Shown: positions 35,575 through 44,463 of the stretch, piece after piece
How positions within the stretch are numbered: position 1 is the first letter of the stretch
Layout of the letters: every line of letters starts with the position of its first letter
Assembly: GCF_000184745.1 (NCBI RefSeq)
Contig: NC_014931.1
Span: 1 to 64,000, forward strand
Direction of reading: 5' to 3'
Source: Variovorax paradoxus EPS
Lineage (GTDB): Bacteria; Pseudomonadota; Gammaproteobacteria; Burkholderiales; Burkholderiaceae_C
Length of the DNA stretch: 64,000 nucleotides
Notes under the pieces: model-generated
The model's database searches: none
Told to the model about the DNA's origin: nothing
What the model saw: only the letters and a program-made list of their open reading frames with translations
Translations under genes and position numbers: made by a program

Positions 35575-37827
35575 ATGGAAACCTTGCAGCAACATCCTTC
35601 GGCCGCCACTGCCAACGCCACCACGCTGGACCTCTCGGTCGGCGGCATGACCTGCGCTTCGTGCGTCATGCGCGTGGAGCGCGCCTTGAAGAACGTGCCC
35701 GGCGTGCAGGCCGTCAGCGTGAACCTCGCGACCGAGTCGGCCCGCGTGGTGACCACCGATGCCGAAGACATGGACGCGCGCTTGCGCCGCGCCGTGCGGG
35801 CTGCGGGCTACGAACCGCGTGCCGCAAGCAGCGCGGCCGACGAAGCGGCCGCACTGTCACCGTGGCACGGCGTCGGTCCGGTGGCCATCGGCCTCGCACT
35901 GTCGATTCCGCTGCTGGCACCCATGCTCGGCGACCCCTTCGGGCAAGACTGGATGCTGCCGCCCTGGCTGCAATTGCTGCTGGCGGCACCGGTTCAGTTC
36001 TGGCTCGGTGCGCGGTTCTATCGCGCGGGCTGGCACGCAGCGAAGGCCCGCACCGGCAACATGGACCTGCTGGTGGCGCTCGGCACCAGCGCAGCGTTCG
36101 GCCTGTCCCTGTGGCTGTGGTGGCGCTCGGCGACGGGTGAGCACGCGGGTCATGGCGAAATGCCGCACCTGTACTTCGAAGCAGCCGCCGTGGTGATCAC
36201 GCTGGTGCTGCTCGGCAAGTGGCTCGAGGCGCGTGCCAAGCGCCAGGCGACCTCCGCGATTCGGGCGCTGCAGCAACTGCGGCCCGAGGTCGCGCACCTG
36301 GTCGGCGCGCGCGGTGAAAGCGATGTGCCGCTCGCCGAGGTGATGGTGGGCGACCGCCTCGCCGTTCGTCCCGGCGAACGCGTGCCGGCCGATGCGCGCG
36401 TGATCGAAGGACAGTCCGAAGTCGACGAATCGATGCTCACCGGCGAACCGCTGCCAGTGGCCAAGGGACCCGGCGATGCATTGACGGGCGGCGCGGTCAA
36501 CGGCGATGGCCGGATGGTGATCGAGGTGAGCGCGATCGGTGCCGAGAGCGTGCTGGCGCGGATCATCCGTCTGGTCGAGGACGCACAGGCTGCCAAGGCG
36601 CCGATCCAGCGGCTGGTGGACAAGGTGGCGGCCGTGTTCGTGCCCGTGGTGCTGGTGATTGCGCTACTCACGCTGGCGGGTTGGCTGATCGCCGGTGCCG
36701 GCATCGAAACCGCGCTGATCTACGCCGTCGCTGTGCTGGTGATCGCGTGTCCCTGTGCGCTGGGCCTCGCCACGCCGGTCGCGGTGATGGCCGGCACCGG
36801 CGTGGCCGCGCGGCACGGCATCCTGATCAAGGACGCGCGTTCGCTGGAGATCGCGCACCGCGTCGACACCGTGGCCTTCGACAAGACCGGCACGCTGACT
36901 CTGGGCCGGCCCGTGCTTACCGCGTTGCTGCCGGTGGCAAGCATCGAGGCCACGGAAAACCAGCTGCTCGCCACCGCCGCCAGTCTTCAAGGCGGCAGCG
37001 AACACCCGCTCGCACGCGCCGTGCTCGCGGCCGCAGTGCAACGCGGCGTGCAGGCGCCGCCCCTGGGCGCGATGCAGGCCATGCCGGGCCGTGGTGTTCG
37101 CGGCGAAGTGAACGGTGCCACCTGGGCCATCGCGAGCCTGCGCTGGTGCCGGGAGCTCGATGCGATGCCCGCGGAAGCCGAGGTCGAGAGCCTGCAGGCG
37201 CAAGGCGCCACGGTGTCGGCGCTGTTGCGTTTCGACGAAGCAGGCGCCGCGCATGTGCAGGCCTTGCTGGCCTTCGCCGACGAACCCAAGCCGCAGGCCG
37301 CTGAAGCCATTCGCACGCTGCGTGCGCGAGGCTTGCGCGTGGTGATGATCTCGGGCGACAACCTGCGCGCGGCGCAAGCCATGGCGGCGCGGCTCGGCAT
37401 TGCGATCGAGGATGTGCGTGCCGATGTGTTGCCGGCCGACAAGGCCGCGCAGGTCAGCGCGTTGCGTCGCGACGGCCATGTCGTGGCGATGGTCGGCGAT
37501 GGCGCGAACGACGCGCCCGCGCTCGCCGCGGCCGACGTGGGCATCGCGATGGCGCCCTCGGGCGGCGGCACCGACGTGGCGATGGAAGCGGCCGGCATCA
37601 CGCTGATGCGCGGCGACCTCGCGCTGGTGGCGCAGGCGTTCGAACTGTCTGCCCGCACGGTCGCGAAGATCCGGCAAAACCTGTTCTGGGCCTTTGCCTA
37701 CAACGTGGCCGGCATCCCGCTCGCGGCCTTCGGCTTGCTGAGCCCGGTAGTCGCAGGTGCCGCGATGGCGCTGTCGAGCGTTAGCGTGATGGCGAATGCG
37801 TTGCTGTTGCGCCGATGGAAGCCCTGA
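35575..37827 (+). CDS. copA: Cu(I)-translocating P1B-type ATPase CopA
   Basis: A 750-residue copper exporter. A single N-terminal HMA domain has MTCASC (25-30). Eight membrane helices follow, with the P1B CPC motif (C392-P-C394). The phosphorylation site is DKTGTLT (D436), with GSEHPLARA (HP locus) and [10 protein letters not shown] in the hinge. It pumps cytoplasmic Cu(I) to the periplasm. It is divergent from copZ-cueR and controlled by the promoter immediately upstream. No ribosome-binding site precedes the ATG. A long inverted repeat follows the gene. Confidence 0.96.
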   Translation: METLQQHPSAATANATTLDLSVGGMTCASCVMRVERALKNVPGVQAVSVNLATESARVVTTDAEDMDARLRRAVRAAGYEPRAASSAADEAAALSPWHGVGPVAIGLALSIPLLAPMLGDPFGQDWMLPPWLQLLLAAPVQFWLGARFYRAGWHAAKARTGNMDLLVALGTSAAFGLSLWLWWRSATGEHAGHGEMPHLYFEAAAVVITLVLLGKWLEARAKRQATSAIRALQQLRPEVAHLVGARGESDVPLAEVMVGDRLAVRPGERVPADARVIEGQSEVDESMLTGEPLPVAKGPGDALTGGAVNGDGRMVIEVSAIGAESVLARIIRLVEDAQAAKAPIQRLVDKVAAVFVPVVLVIALLTLAGWLIAGAGIETALIYAVAVLVIACPCALGLATPVAVMAGTGVAARHGILIKDARSLEIAHRVDTVAFDKTGTLTLGRPVLTALLPVASIEATENQLLATAASLQGGSEHPLARAVLAAAVQRGVQAPPLGAMQAMPGRGVRGEVNGATWAIASLRWCRELDAMPAEAEVESLQAQGATVSALLRFDEAGAAHVQALLAFADEPKPQAAEAIRTLRARGLRVVMISGDNLRAAQAMAARLGIAIEDVRADVLPADKAAQVSALRRDGHVVAMVGDGANDAPALAAADVGIAMAPSGGGTDVAMEAAGITLMRGDLALVAQAFELSARTVAKIRQNLFWAFAYNVAGIPLAAFGLLSPVVAGAAMALSSVSVMANALLLRRWKP

Positions 37828-37853
37828 TACGAATTGGCGATCAATTCACAAGA

Positions 37854-37917
37854 ACCGTTCGGGCTGAGCTTGTCGAAGCCTTGCGCGGCGCTTCGACAAG
37901 CTCAGCGTGAGCGGTTT
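37854..37917. terminator. Long inverted repeat acting as bidirectional terminator
   Basis: Arms at 37854-37878 and 37891-37915 share a perfect core of 17 bp (GCTGAGCTTGTCGAAGC) and an outer part with a G-U pair and two mismatches. A short TTTT follows. The CTTCGACAAGCTCAGC arm is a widespread proteobacterial extragenic repeat. It sits between convergent copA and a GNAT gene. Confidence 0.75.
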
Positions 37918-37952
37918 TATCTTTTCGAACGCCTTGGTATGGGCCGTTTTCT

Positions 37953-38435
37953 TCAGTCGAACAGCAGCGCCATCATGTGATCGTCGATGGCCTCCGCGTC
38001 GCTGGCTCGTTTGTAGAACTTGCGCAGCGTGCCTTCGCGCTGGAAGCCCAGCTTCTCGTAGAAGCGCAGGCCCGGGGCGTTGTCGCTTTCGACGCAGAGC
38101 TCGATGCGCTTGACGCCGGCCGCTTTCAGCTCGTCGATGGCCTGGCTCACCATCGCGAGCGCCACGCCTTTGCCGTGCAGCGTGGGATCGACGGCCAGCG
38201 TGCCCAGGCTCGCCACATGCTGCACCCGACCGGGATAACGCGTCGCGCGGTAGAAGCCGGCGACGCGCCCATCCAGTTCATAGACGAAGAAGCGCCGGCT
38301 CTCGAGCATTTCCTGATAGATGGGCCGAAATTCTTCGAGCGGCATCGGGTCGTAGCCGAGGTAGGGCACGACCTTCTCGTGCATGTAGAGCGTGAAGACC
38401 GCATGGAGGTCTTCGAGGGTGGCGAGCCTGCGCAT
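37953..38435 (-). CDS. GNAT family N-acetyltransferase
   Basis: A 160-residue protein with the GNAT acetyl-CoA loop VDPTLHGKGVALAMVSQAIDEL and the following VESDNAPGLRFYEKLGFQREG, typical of the family. The substrate is unknown; aminoglycoside, protein N-terminal and small-amine acetylases share these features. Monocistronic. It ends downstream of the long inverted-repeat terminator. Confidence 0.85.
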   Translation of the reverse strand: MRRLATLEDLHAVFTLYMHEKVVPYLGYDPMPLEEFRPIYQEMLESRRFFVYELDGRVAGFYRATRYPGRVQHVASLGTLAVDPTLHGKGVALAMVSQAIDELKAAGVKRIELCVESDNAPGLRFYEKLGFQREGTLRKFYKRASDAEAIDDHMMALLFD

Positions 38436-38483
38436 TGGTGAAAGTCCCGGAGCGATGGAAGCGCCGAGCTTAGCGACTGCGCC

Positions 38484-39611
38484 TCAGGCCAGGAGCGCCA
38501 CCGAGAACGCCAGCAGTGCGCATTGCGCGCACCAGGCCCATCGCAGGCGGATGCGCGAATCCAGCACCGCACCGATGGTCCAGAAACCCGCGATGGCCAA
38601 TGCAAGGAGTTCGAGGCCCGTGCGGAACACGAGGTCGTCCGCGCCCCACAGGAAAGCAAGCGTCACGCCGATCCATCCGATGAAGTGGATCGACGCCGAG
38701 ACGACCTGCACACGCGTCAGCGCCGGATCGTGGATGTGCATCGCCTCATCGAGCGAGAACGGCGCTTCCGGGAAACGTGCCGCCACATCGGCCGGCCGCC
38801 AGCCCGGCGGCTTGAACCACACCGCGAGCTTGTCGCGCCACCTGCGCGTGTGCCAGCTGTCGCGCACGAGCGGCACATACGGCCCGAGGATCGCCCGCAC
38901 CGGATCGAAGCTCGCGAGCGCCTTGCGCGTGCCGTAGACAGCGCGTTCGTTCTCTTCGGCGAAGGTGCCGAACATGCGGTCCCACACCACGAGCATGCCG
39001 CCGTAGTTGCGGTCCACGTACCCATCGTTCACCGCGTGGTGCACGCGATGGTTCGAGGGCGAAGAGAACACGCGGTCGAACCAGCCGAGCTTGCCGATGT
39101 GCTCGGTGTGGATCCAGAACTGGTAGACCAGCACGATGAGCCCCGCGATGCCGAACTGCTCGGGCGGCACGCCGACGACCGCCATCGGCAGGTAGAAGGC
39201 CCAGCCGAGAAAAGCGACCATGCTCTCCTGCCGCAACGCGGTCGAGAAGTTGAACTGCTGGCTCTGGTGGTGCACCGAGTGCGCGGCCCAGAACACCGCC
39301 GACTCGTGCCCCGCGCGGTGCAGCCAGTAGTCGCAGAAGTCGAACAGGAGCACCGCGACGATCCAGCCGATGGCGCTGTTCCAGAAGGCGGGCCGCGTCC
39401 AGATCGCAACCAGCGGATAGACCATCGCGTAGAGGCCGATCTGGAAGAGCTGCGTGCACACCGCGAGCGCCTGGCTCAACAGGCCCTGGCTCAGGCTACC
39501 GAGCGTGTCGCTGAAGCGGTAGGTGTTGCGGCGCTTGAACCAGCCCCATGCGAATTCGCACGCCATGAGCAGCGCGAACACGGGCACGACGAGAACGACC
39601 AGCCGATGCAC
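38484..39611 (-). CDS. Sterol desaturase / fatty acid hydroxylase superfamily protein
   Basis: A 375-residue membrane protein starting at a GTG. At least six hydrophobic helices carry the three His boxes that hold the di-iron centre: DYWLHRAGHE (HxxxH), HSVHHQ (HxxHH) and NHRVHH (HxxHH). Such enzymes hydroxylate or desaturate lipid chains. It starts 36 bases after the ketosynthase gene and is the last gene of a four-gene lipid-type cluster, so its substrate may be an acyl chain made by the cluster. Confidence 0.85.
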   Translation of the reverse strand: MHRLVVLVVPVFALLMACEFAWGWFKRRNTYRFSDTLGSLSQGLLSQALAVCTQLFQIGLYAMVYPLVAIWTRPAFWNSAIGWIVAVLLFDFCDYWLHRAGHESAVFWAAHSVHHQSQQFNFSTALRQESMVAFLGWAFYLPMAVVGVPPEQFGIAGLIVLVYQFWIHTEHIGKLGWFDRVFSSPSNHRVHHAVNDGYVDRNYGGMLVVWDRMFGTFAEENERAVYGTRKALASFDPVRAILGPYVPLVRDSWHTRRWRDKLAVWFKPPGWRPADVAARFPEAPFSLDEAMHIHDPALTRVQVVSASIHFIGWIGVTLAFLWGADDLVFRTGLELLALAIAGFWTIGAVLDSRIRLRWAWCAQCALLAFSVALLA

Positions 39612-39646
39612 CGCGTCTCGTTTTTCAGCAAGCCTTCAGCGAATCT

Positions 39647-40948
39647 TCAGCGATCCGTCGCGCCCGATGCATCCGAAGAGAGACCCGCCACGATCACCGC
39701 GTTGGTGCCGCCGAAAGCGAAGGAGTTGGAGAGCGCATAGCGGATGCCCTTGGCTTCGCGCGCTTCGCCGCGCACGAAGTCGAGATCGAAAGCGGCATCG
39801 GGCACCTGCAGGTTGGCGATGGGTGGCAGCGCTTCGCGCGCCAGTGCGCGCAGCGCGGCAATGAGCTCGATGGCGCCGCCGCCGCCGAGCACGTGGCCGT
39901 GAATCGCCTTGGTGGCGCTCACCGGCGTGGCATTGCCGAACACCTCGCGGATCGATGCAGCCTCGGCCGCATCGCCGGCCGACGTGGCGGTGCCGTGCGC
40001 GTTGATGTGGCCGATGTCCGAGGCCTTGATGCCGGCATCGCGCAACGCGGCGCGCATCGCGCGCACCTGGCCCGCGCTGTCGGGGTTCGTGATGTGAGTA
40101 CCGTCGCAGTTGGTGGCGTAGCCGGCGAGCACGAAGGGCGCAGCGTTCGCGCCGCGCGCCCGTGCATGCGCTTCGGATTCGATCACCAGCGCGGCAGCGC
40201 CTTCACCGATCGCAAAGCCCGCGCGGTCGCCGGAGAAAGGCCGGCAAGCGGAGGAGGGCGCATCGGCCGGCGGCGGCGCCATCACGCGCATCGCGTGCCA
40301 GCTGGCCATCACGCCGGGCGTGAGCATCGCGTCGTGGCCTCCGACGATGGCAACGTCGATCCAGCCGCCGCGAATTGCACGCATCGCTTCGCCGATGGCC
40401 ACAGCCGAGGAGGCGCAGGCACACGCATAGGCGATGGCCGAGCCGCGTGCGCCGAAGCGCAGTGCGAGTTCCGCGACGGCCGCGTTCGGCATCACGGTAA
40501 GCACGGTCGTCGGGCGCATGCGCTTCTGCTCGCCGTAGAGCGCGCTGGTCGTGGTGTCGAAGGCGCCAGCGCCCGCAAGTCCGCTGCCCCAGAAGATGCC
40601 CAGGCGTTCGGGGTCGACGCTGTCGGCACCGAGTCCCGCCTGCGTGGCCGCGTCCTGTGCGGCGGCGAGCGCCATCGCCGTGCCACGGTCGAGCGGCAGG
40701 CGCGAGGTGCTGCGCACGCCGTTGGAATCGAAATCGCAGGCAGCCACGGCGAGCGACATCGGGTCCATGCCCTTGATCTCGAGCGTCTGCGCACGCACGG
40801 CCGAGCGGCCTGCGAACAGCGCATCGTCGAAGGCTTCCACGGTGCGGCCGATGGGCGTGACGAAGCCCATGCCGCTCACGCGCACAGGTGCGGATGCCGC
40901 ACGCGCTGCAGACGCAGCCAGCACGGCGTGCGCGGCACCGCTGCTCAT
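39647..40948 (-). CDS. Beta-ketoacyl-ACP synthase (FabF-like)
   Basis: A 433-residue condensing enzyme. The catalytic triad is intact: C178 in YACACASS, H318 in HINAHGTAT and H352 in KAIHGHVLGG; the C-terminal NSFAFGGTNA block is present. It extends an acyl chain on the acyl carrier protein encoded immediately upstream, with which it overlaps by four bases (ATGA). The N-terminal 20 residues are Ala/Ser-rich. It is not part of a fab operon, so it is likely specialised. Confidence 0.92.
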   Translation of the reverse strand: MSSGAAHAVLAASAARAASAPVRVSGMGFVTPIGRTVEAFDDALFAGRSAVRAQTLEIKGMDPMSLAVAACDFDSNGVRSTSRLPLDRGTAMALAAAQDAATQAGLGADSVDPERLGIFWGSGLAGAGAFDTTTSALYGEQKRMRPTTVLTVMPNAAVAELALRFGARGSAIAYACACASSAVAIGEAMRAIRGGWIDVAIVGGHDAMLTPGVMASWHAMRVMAPPPADAPSSACRPFSGDRAGFAIGEGAAALVIESEAHARARGANAAPFVLAGYATNCDGTHITNPDSAGQVRAMRAALRDAGIKASDIGHINAHGTATSAGDAAEAASIREVFGNATPVSATKAIHGHVLGGGGAIELIAALRALAREALPPIANLQVPDAAFDLDFVRGEAREAKGIRYALSNSFAFGGTNAVIVAGLSSDASGATDR

Positions 40949-41229
40949 GCGTGGGCCACCTCAGCCGCAGGTGCAACCACGCCGCTGCTCTCGGTATCGA
41001 TCACCTCGCACAGGCGCTGCAGCGTGATGCCGGCTTCGCGCGGGTCGAGCCGGTCCTCGGGAATGCGCAGATGGAAGGCGTCTTCCACCGCGAAGACGAA
41101 CTCCATCAGCGCGAGCGAATCGAGGCCGAGGTCGGTCAGCACGGTGGCGGGCGAGATGGCGCTGCGGTCGACCTTGAAGTCGGTCTCCAGGATCGTCGCG
41201 ATGCTGTTGAAGGTGGGCGAGGAGAACAT
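40945..41229 (-). CDS. Acyl carrier protein
   Basis: A 94-residue carrier protein from the ATG at 41229. The phosphopantetheine attachment Ser is S38 in DLGLDSLALMEF. The helical pattern fits ACPs, with a short C-terminal Ala/Val extension. Translationally coupled to the ketosynthase gene. The divergence from housekeeping AcpP (DSLALMEF rather than DSLDTVEL) supports a dedicated carrier. Confidence 0.9.
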   Translation of the reverse strand: MFSSPTFNSIATILETDFKVDRSAISPATVLTDLGLDSLALMEFVFAVEDAFHLRIPEDRLDPREAGITLQRLCEVIDTESSGVVAPAAEVAHA

Positions 41230-41267
41230 GGGCTGTGTTCCTTTCAGGTGTGTTCGTTCGTGCGAAC

Positions 41268-42128
41268 TCATGCGTACAGGGGATGCGCGGGCATCGTGCC
41301 GTGTGCGACCGCATCGGCGAACGACACGGTTTCGCGCACGACCTGCTGGCGGTCGTTGTCGATCGTGATCATGTGGTAGCTGTTGGCCACGACCACGGTG
41401 CGGAATGCGCGGCAGCGCAGGCCGCGCGCGAGGATGCCCAGGTTGGCCACGCTGGCCACCTCGTCCTGCTGGGCATGCAGCGCGAGCACGTTGTCGCACT
41501 GCACGGCGTTCAGGTTGCGCCGCACATGGCGAATCAACCGGTCGTGTTCGCGCAGATGATCCACGCCGAGCACCGAGCAGCCCGCGCGCGAGATCTTGCG
41601 GTGGCGCAGTTCGCGCTCGATCCAGGCGCGCACGCGTTCGTTCTTCACACCGTAGGGCGGCCGCTCGCGGTATTGCCAGAGGCGCCCGAGCGGCGTGTAG
41701 AAGGCGAGCGGCAGCAGGAACTGCGTGCGCGGAATCGCCCAGCCGTCGAAGCGCAGCGTGGTCGACATGAGCACCAGCGCATCGACATCGCGGCCGCAGC
41801 GGATGGCCGCGCCCAGCGCGAGCGAGGAGCCGGCGGAGATGCCGACCAGCATCACGCGGTCGTGCTGCTTGCGCAGCGCCTTCACCTGGGCCTGGATGGC
41901 GTCGAGCCAGCGTTCGTACGGCGCGGCTCGCTGCATTGGCGCGTTGGCATCGAAGGAGTAGCCATCGATCGACAGCGGATGGGCCGCATACCCCCGGGCG
42001 CGCAATGCCGATTGCACGGTCAGCAGCTCGTCAGGCGTGCTGCATAAACCATGCAGGAGGACCACCGCGGTGCGTTGCACCTCGGGGGGAACCAGACTCA
42101 GCTCATCGGAGGCGTCACGTGCGCTCAT
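41268..42128 (-). CDS. Alpha/beta hydrolase (carboxylesterase/thioesterase-like)
   Basis: A 286-residue protein with nucleophile S98 in VGISAGSS, oxyanion segment VLLHGLCSTPDE, an acid in HAQQDEVAS and the His in NSYHMITID. No signal peptide. First gene of the hydrolase-ACP-KS-hydroxylase cluster; it could release or transfer the acyl product. Divergent from a two-component system across a 138-base gap. Confidence 0.85.
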   Translation of the reverse strand: MSARDASDELSLVPPEVQRTAVVLLHGLCSTPDELLTVQSALRARGYAAHPLSIDGYSFDANAPMQRAAPYERWLDAIQAQVKALRKQHDRVMLVGISAGSSLALGAAIRCGRDVDALVLMSTTLRFDGWAIPRTQFLLPLAFYTPLGRLWQYRERPPYGVKNERVRAWIERELRHRKISRAGCSVLGVDHLREHDRLIRHVRRNLNAVQCDNVLALHAQQDEVASVANLGILARGLRCRAFRTVVVANSYHMITIDNDRQQVVRETVSFADAVAHGTMPAHPLYA

Positions 42129-42266
42129 CGTGTGGCGCCGGCCATGAAAATGGCCCGTGTTTCATGCTGCTGTCGTATGCTCATGCAACGACTATCGTGT
42201 GGAGCTACTGACCGGCCCCTGACCCATCCATTCAGCAACTCTTCACACTTCCACACCCCCACCACC

Positions 42267-42956
42267 ATGCGAATCCTGCTTGTCGAAGATGACGCTGTAC
42301 TGCGCGATGTGATGCTGCGCAGCCTGGCGGACGCGGGCCACCGGGTCGACGTATCGACCAACGTCGAAGACGCCGACCATCTCTGGCGCGTGCAACCCTT
42401 CGATGCAGTGCTGCTCGACCTGAACCTGCCGGCGACCGCGAGCCCCACGAGCGGTCTTGCAAGCGGCCTCACCGCATTGCGGCAGGCACGTGCGCGCGGC
42501 GACCGCACACCGGTGCTCGTGCTCACCGCGCGCGGTCGCACCGAAGAGCGCATCGCGGGTCTCGATGCAGGTGCCGACGACTACCTGGGCAAGCCCTTCG
42601 ATCTCGCCGAAGTCGAAGCGCGCCTGCGTGCGCTGGTGCGCCGTGCGAAAGGCACCGAAGACATCGTGCTGCTCGGCCAGCTCAAGCTCGATCGCAAGGC
42701 GCGCCGCTTCTCCACCGCGGGCGGTCCGCTCGACCTGCCCGCGCGCGAGTTCGAGGTGCTGTGGGAACTGATGAGCCCGCCCGGCCGCACGGTCAGCAAG
42801 CGTGCGCTGTCCGACAAGCTCTCCAGCTTCGATGAGTCGCTGGGCGACAACGCGCTCGAAGCCTTCATCTCTCGCCTGCGCAAGAAGCTGCTGGGCACGG
42901 GTGCGAGCATCCGCACGCTGCGCGGCATCGGCTATCTGCTCGAAGCCGAGGTGTGA
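42267..42956 (+). CDS. OmpR-family response regulator (QseB/TctD-like)
   Basis: A 229-residue protein from the ATG at 42267 (MRILLVEDD). Receiver domain with the acidic patch EDD, phosphoacceptor Asp in VLLDLNLP and Lys in YLGKPFDL. A short insertion, ATASPTSGLASG, follows the phosphorylation loop. The winged helix ends TLRGIGYLL. It overlaps the kinase start as GTGA. It is divergent from the lipid-type cluster and may control it. Confidence 0.88.
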   Translation: MRILLVEDDAVLRDVMLRSLADAGHRVDVSTNVEDADHLWRVQPFDAVLLDLNLPATASPTSGLASGLTALRQARARGDRTPVLVLTARGRTEERIAGLDAGADDYLGKPFDLAEVEARLRALVRRAKGTEDIVLLGQLKLDRKARRFSTAGGPLDLPAREFEVLWELMSPPGRTVSKRALSDKLSSFDESLGDNALEAFISRLRKKLLGTGASIRTLRGIGYLLEAEV

Positions 42957-44332
42957 CGGACAGCACTGCTGCCCCGATCGCGCCGTCGCTCACGCGGCGG
43001 GTCCTTCGCAACGTGCTGGTGCCGCTGGCACTCACGTGGATGCTCGGTGCGGTGATCGCGCTGGTCATTGCCAACTACTTTTCCGAACGGGCCTTCGATC
43101 GCGGCATGCTCGACGATGCGTACGCGCTGTCGGCCAATGTGCAGGCGGGCGAGCGGGGCATCGAGTTGCTGCTCACGCCGCGCGAAGTGGCCACGGTGCT
43201 GTTCGACCAGGTCGACAAGATCTACTTCTCGGTTCAGCGGCTCGACGGCACGCTGATCTCCGGCGAATCGGATCTGCAGGCGCCGCTGCCCGTGAACGGC
43301 GCGCGCTACCGTTTCTCCGACGTGACCTACCAGGGCAAGGCGATGCGCGCGGTGACGCTCGATCACGACGCCGAGCCCGGCATCGCCATGCCCTACCGCG
43401 TGGTGATCGCGCAGACCACGCTGAGCCGCACCGCGCTCGTGCGGCAACTGCTCGGCTTTGCATTGGCGCCGCAGATCCTGCTGCTGGTGCTGCTGGCCGT
43501 GTGGCTCTGGTACGGCATTCGCAGCGACCTGCGCCCGCTCGGCGACCTGCAGCGTGCGCTCGACCGGCGCGACGTGCGCGATCTGTCTCCGGTGGTGGTG
43601 GCGCAGACCTCGCGCGAACTGCAGCGCCTGGGCAACGCGGTCAATTCGCTGTTCGAGCGGCTGGGCCACAGCGTGCAGGCGCAGCGTGAGTTCGTGGGCA
43701 ACGTGGCGCATGAGTTGCGCACGCCGCTCGCGGGCATCCGTGCGCTGGCCGAGTACGGTCTCGCGCAGCACGACACCACCGTCTGGCGCGAGCAGCTCGA
43801 GCGCGTGTCGGAACGCCAGGCGCGCGCGAGCCACCTGATCGACCAACTGCTCGCGCTTGCCTTGGCGGAAGAAGCGCGCACCAGCCTCGCTCGCGCGCCG
43901 GTGCGTCTCGATGTGCTGGCCGAGCAAACGGTGCTGCGGCATCTCGCGCGTGCGGATGCGCGGGGCGTGGACCTCGGCGCACGCGGCCTCGATGACGGCG
44001 TGGTCGTGATGGCGAACGAAGCGCTGGTCGAAGGCATCCTCGACAACCTGATCGACAACGCGCTGCGCTATGGCGGCCGCACGATCACGGTGGAGCTTGC
44101 GGGGCGCACGCTGAGCGTGATCGACGACGGGCCCGGCATTCCGCTCGAGGCACAGCGCGACCTGATGCAGCGCTGGGCGCAGGGCCCTGCCGGTGAGAAG
44201 CTGGGGCAGGGCTCGGGGCTGGGGCTGTCGATCGTGTCGCGCTATGCGGAGTTGCTGGGTGCCGAGCTGCGGCTCGAAGCGGCCGAGCCTGTGGGCTTGC
44301 GCGTGAGCGTCGCGTTCGGCGAGGTGGCCTAG
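42953..44332 (+). CDS. Sensor histidine kinase (TctE/QseC-like)
   Basis: A 459-residue protein with a GTG start. Two membrane helices (VLVPLALTWMLGAVIALVI and ILLLVLLAVWLWYGI) flank a periplasmic domain of about 115 residues of the two-component sensor N-terminal type. The phosphoacceptor His is in NVAHELRTPLAG; N box NLIDNALRYGG; G boxes DDGPGIP and GSGLGLSIV. Partner of the preceding regulator. Confidence 0.88.
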   Translation: MTDSTAAPIAPSLTRRVLRNVLVPLALTWMLGAVIALVIANYFSERAFDRGMLDDAYALSANVQAGERGIELLLTPREVATVLFDQVDKIYFSVQRLDGTLISGESDLQAPLPVNGARYRFSDVTYQGKAMRAVTLDHDAEPGIAMPYRVVIAQTTLSRTALVRQLLGFALAPQILLLVLLAVWLWYGIRSDLRPLGDLQRALDRRDVRDLSPVVVAQTSRELQRLGNAVNSLFERLGHSVQAQREFVGNVAHELRTPLAGIRALAEYGLAQHDTTVWREQLERVSERQARASHLIDQLLALALAEEARTSLARAPVRLDVLAEQTVLRHLARADARGVDLGARGLDDGVVVMANEALVEGILDNLIDNALRYGGRTITVELAGRTLSVIDDGPGIPLEAQRDLMQRWAQGPAGEKLGQGSGLGLSIVSRYAELLGAELRLEAAEPVGLRVSVAFGEVA

Positions 44333-44344
44333 CGCTGGCTTGCT

Positions 44345-44457
44345 CCTTCCCCTCCCGGGGGAAGGCTGGGATGGGGGCAGGCCTTCGATTGGGCGCCGAG
44401 TTTCTCGCGGAGGCCGTCGTCCCCCACCCCGACCCTCCCCGGAAGGGGAGGGAGAAA
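44345..44457. repeat. C/G-rich hairpin repeat pair
   Basis: Two hairpins, CCTTCCCC / GGGGAAGG (44345-44352 / 44358-44365) and CCCTCCCC / GGGGAGGG (44433-44440 / 44445-44452), followed by AGAAAAA. The outer halves are inverted copies (GGGATGGGGG against CCCCACCCC). It separates the convergent kinase and VOC genes and probably terminates both. The pattern resembles known extragenic repeats. Confidence 0.6.
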
Positions 44458-44463
44458 AACCGG

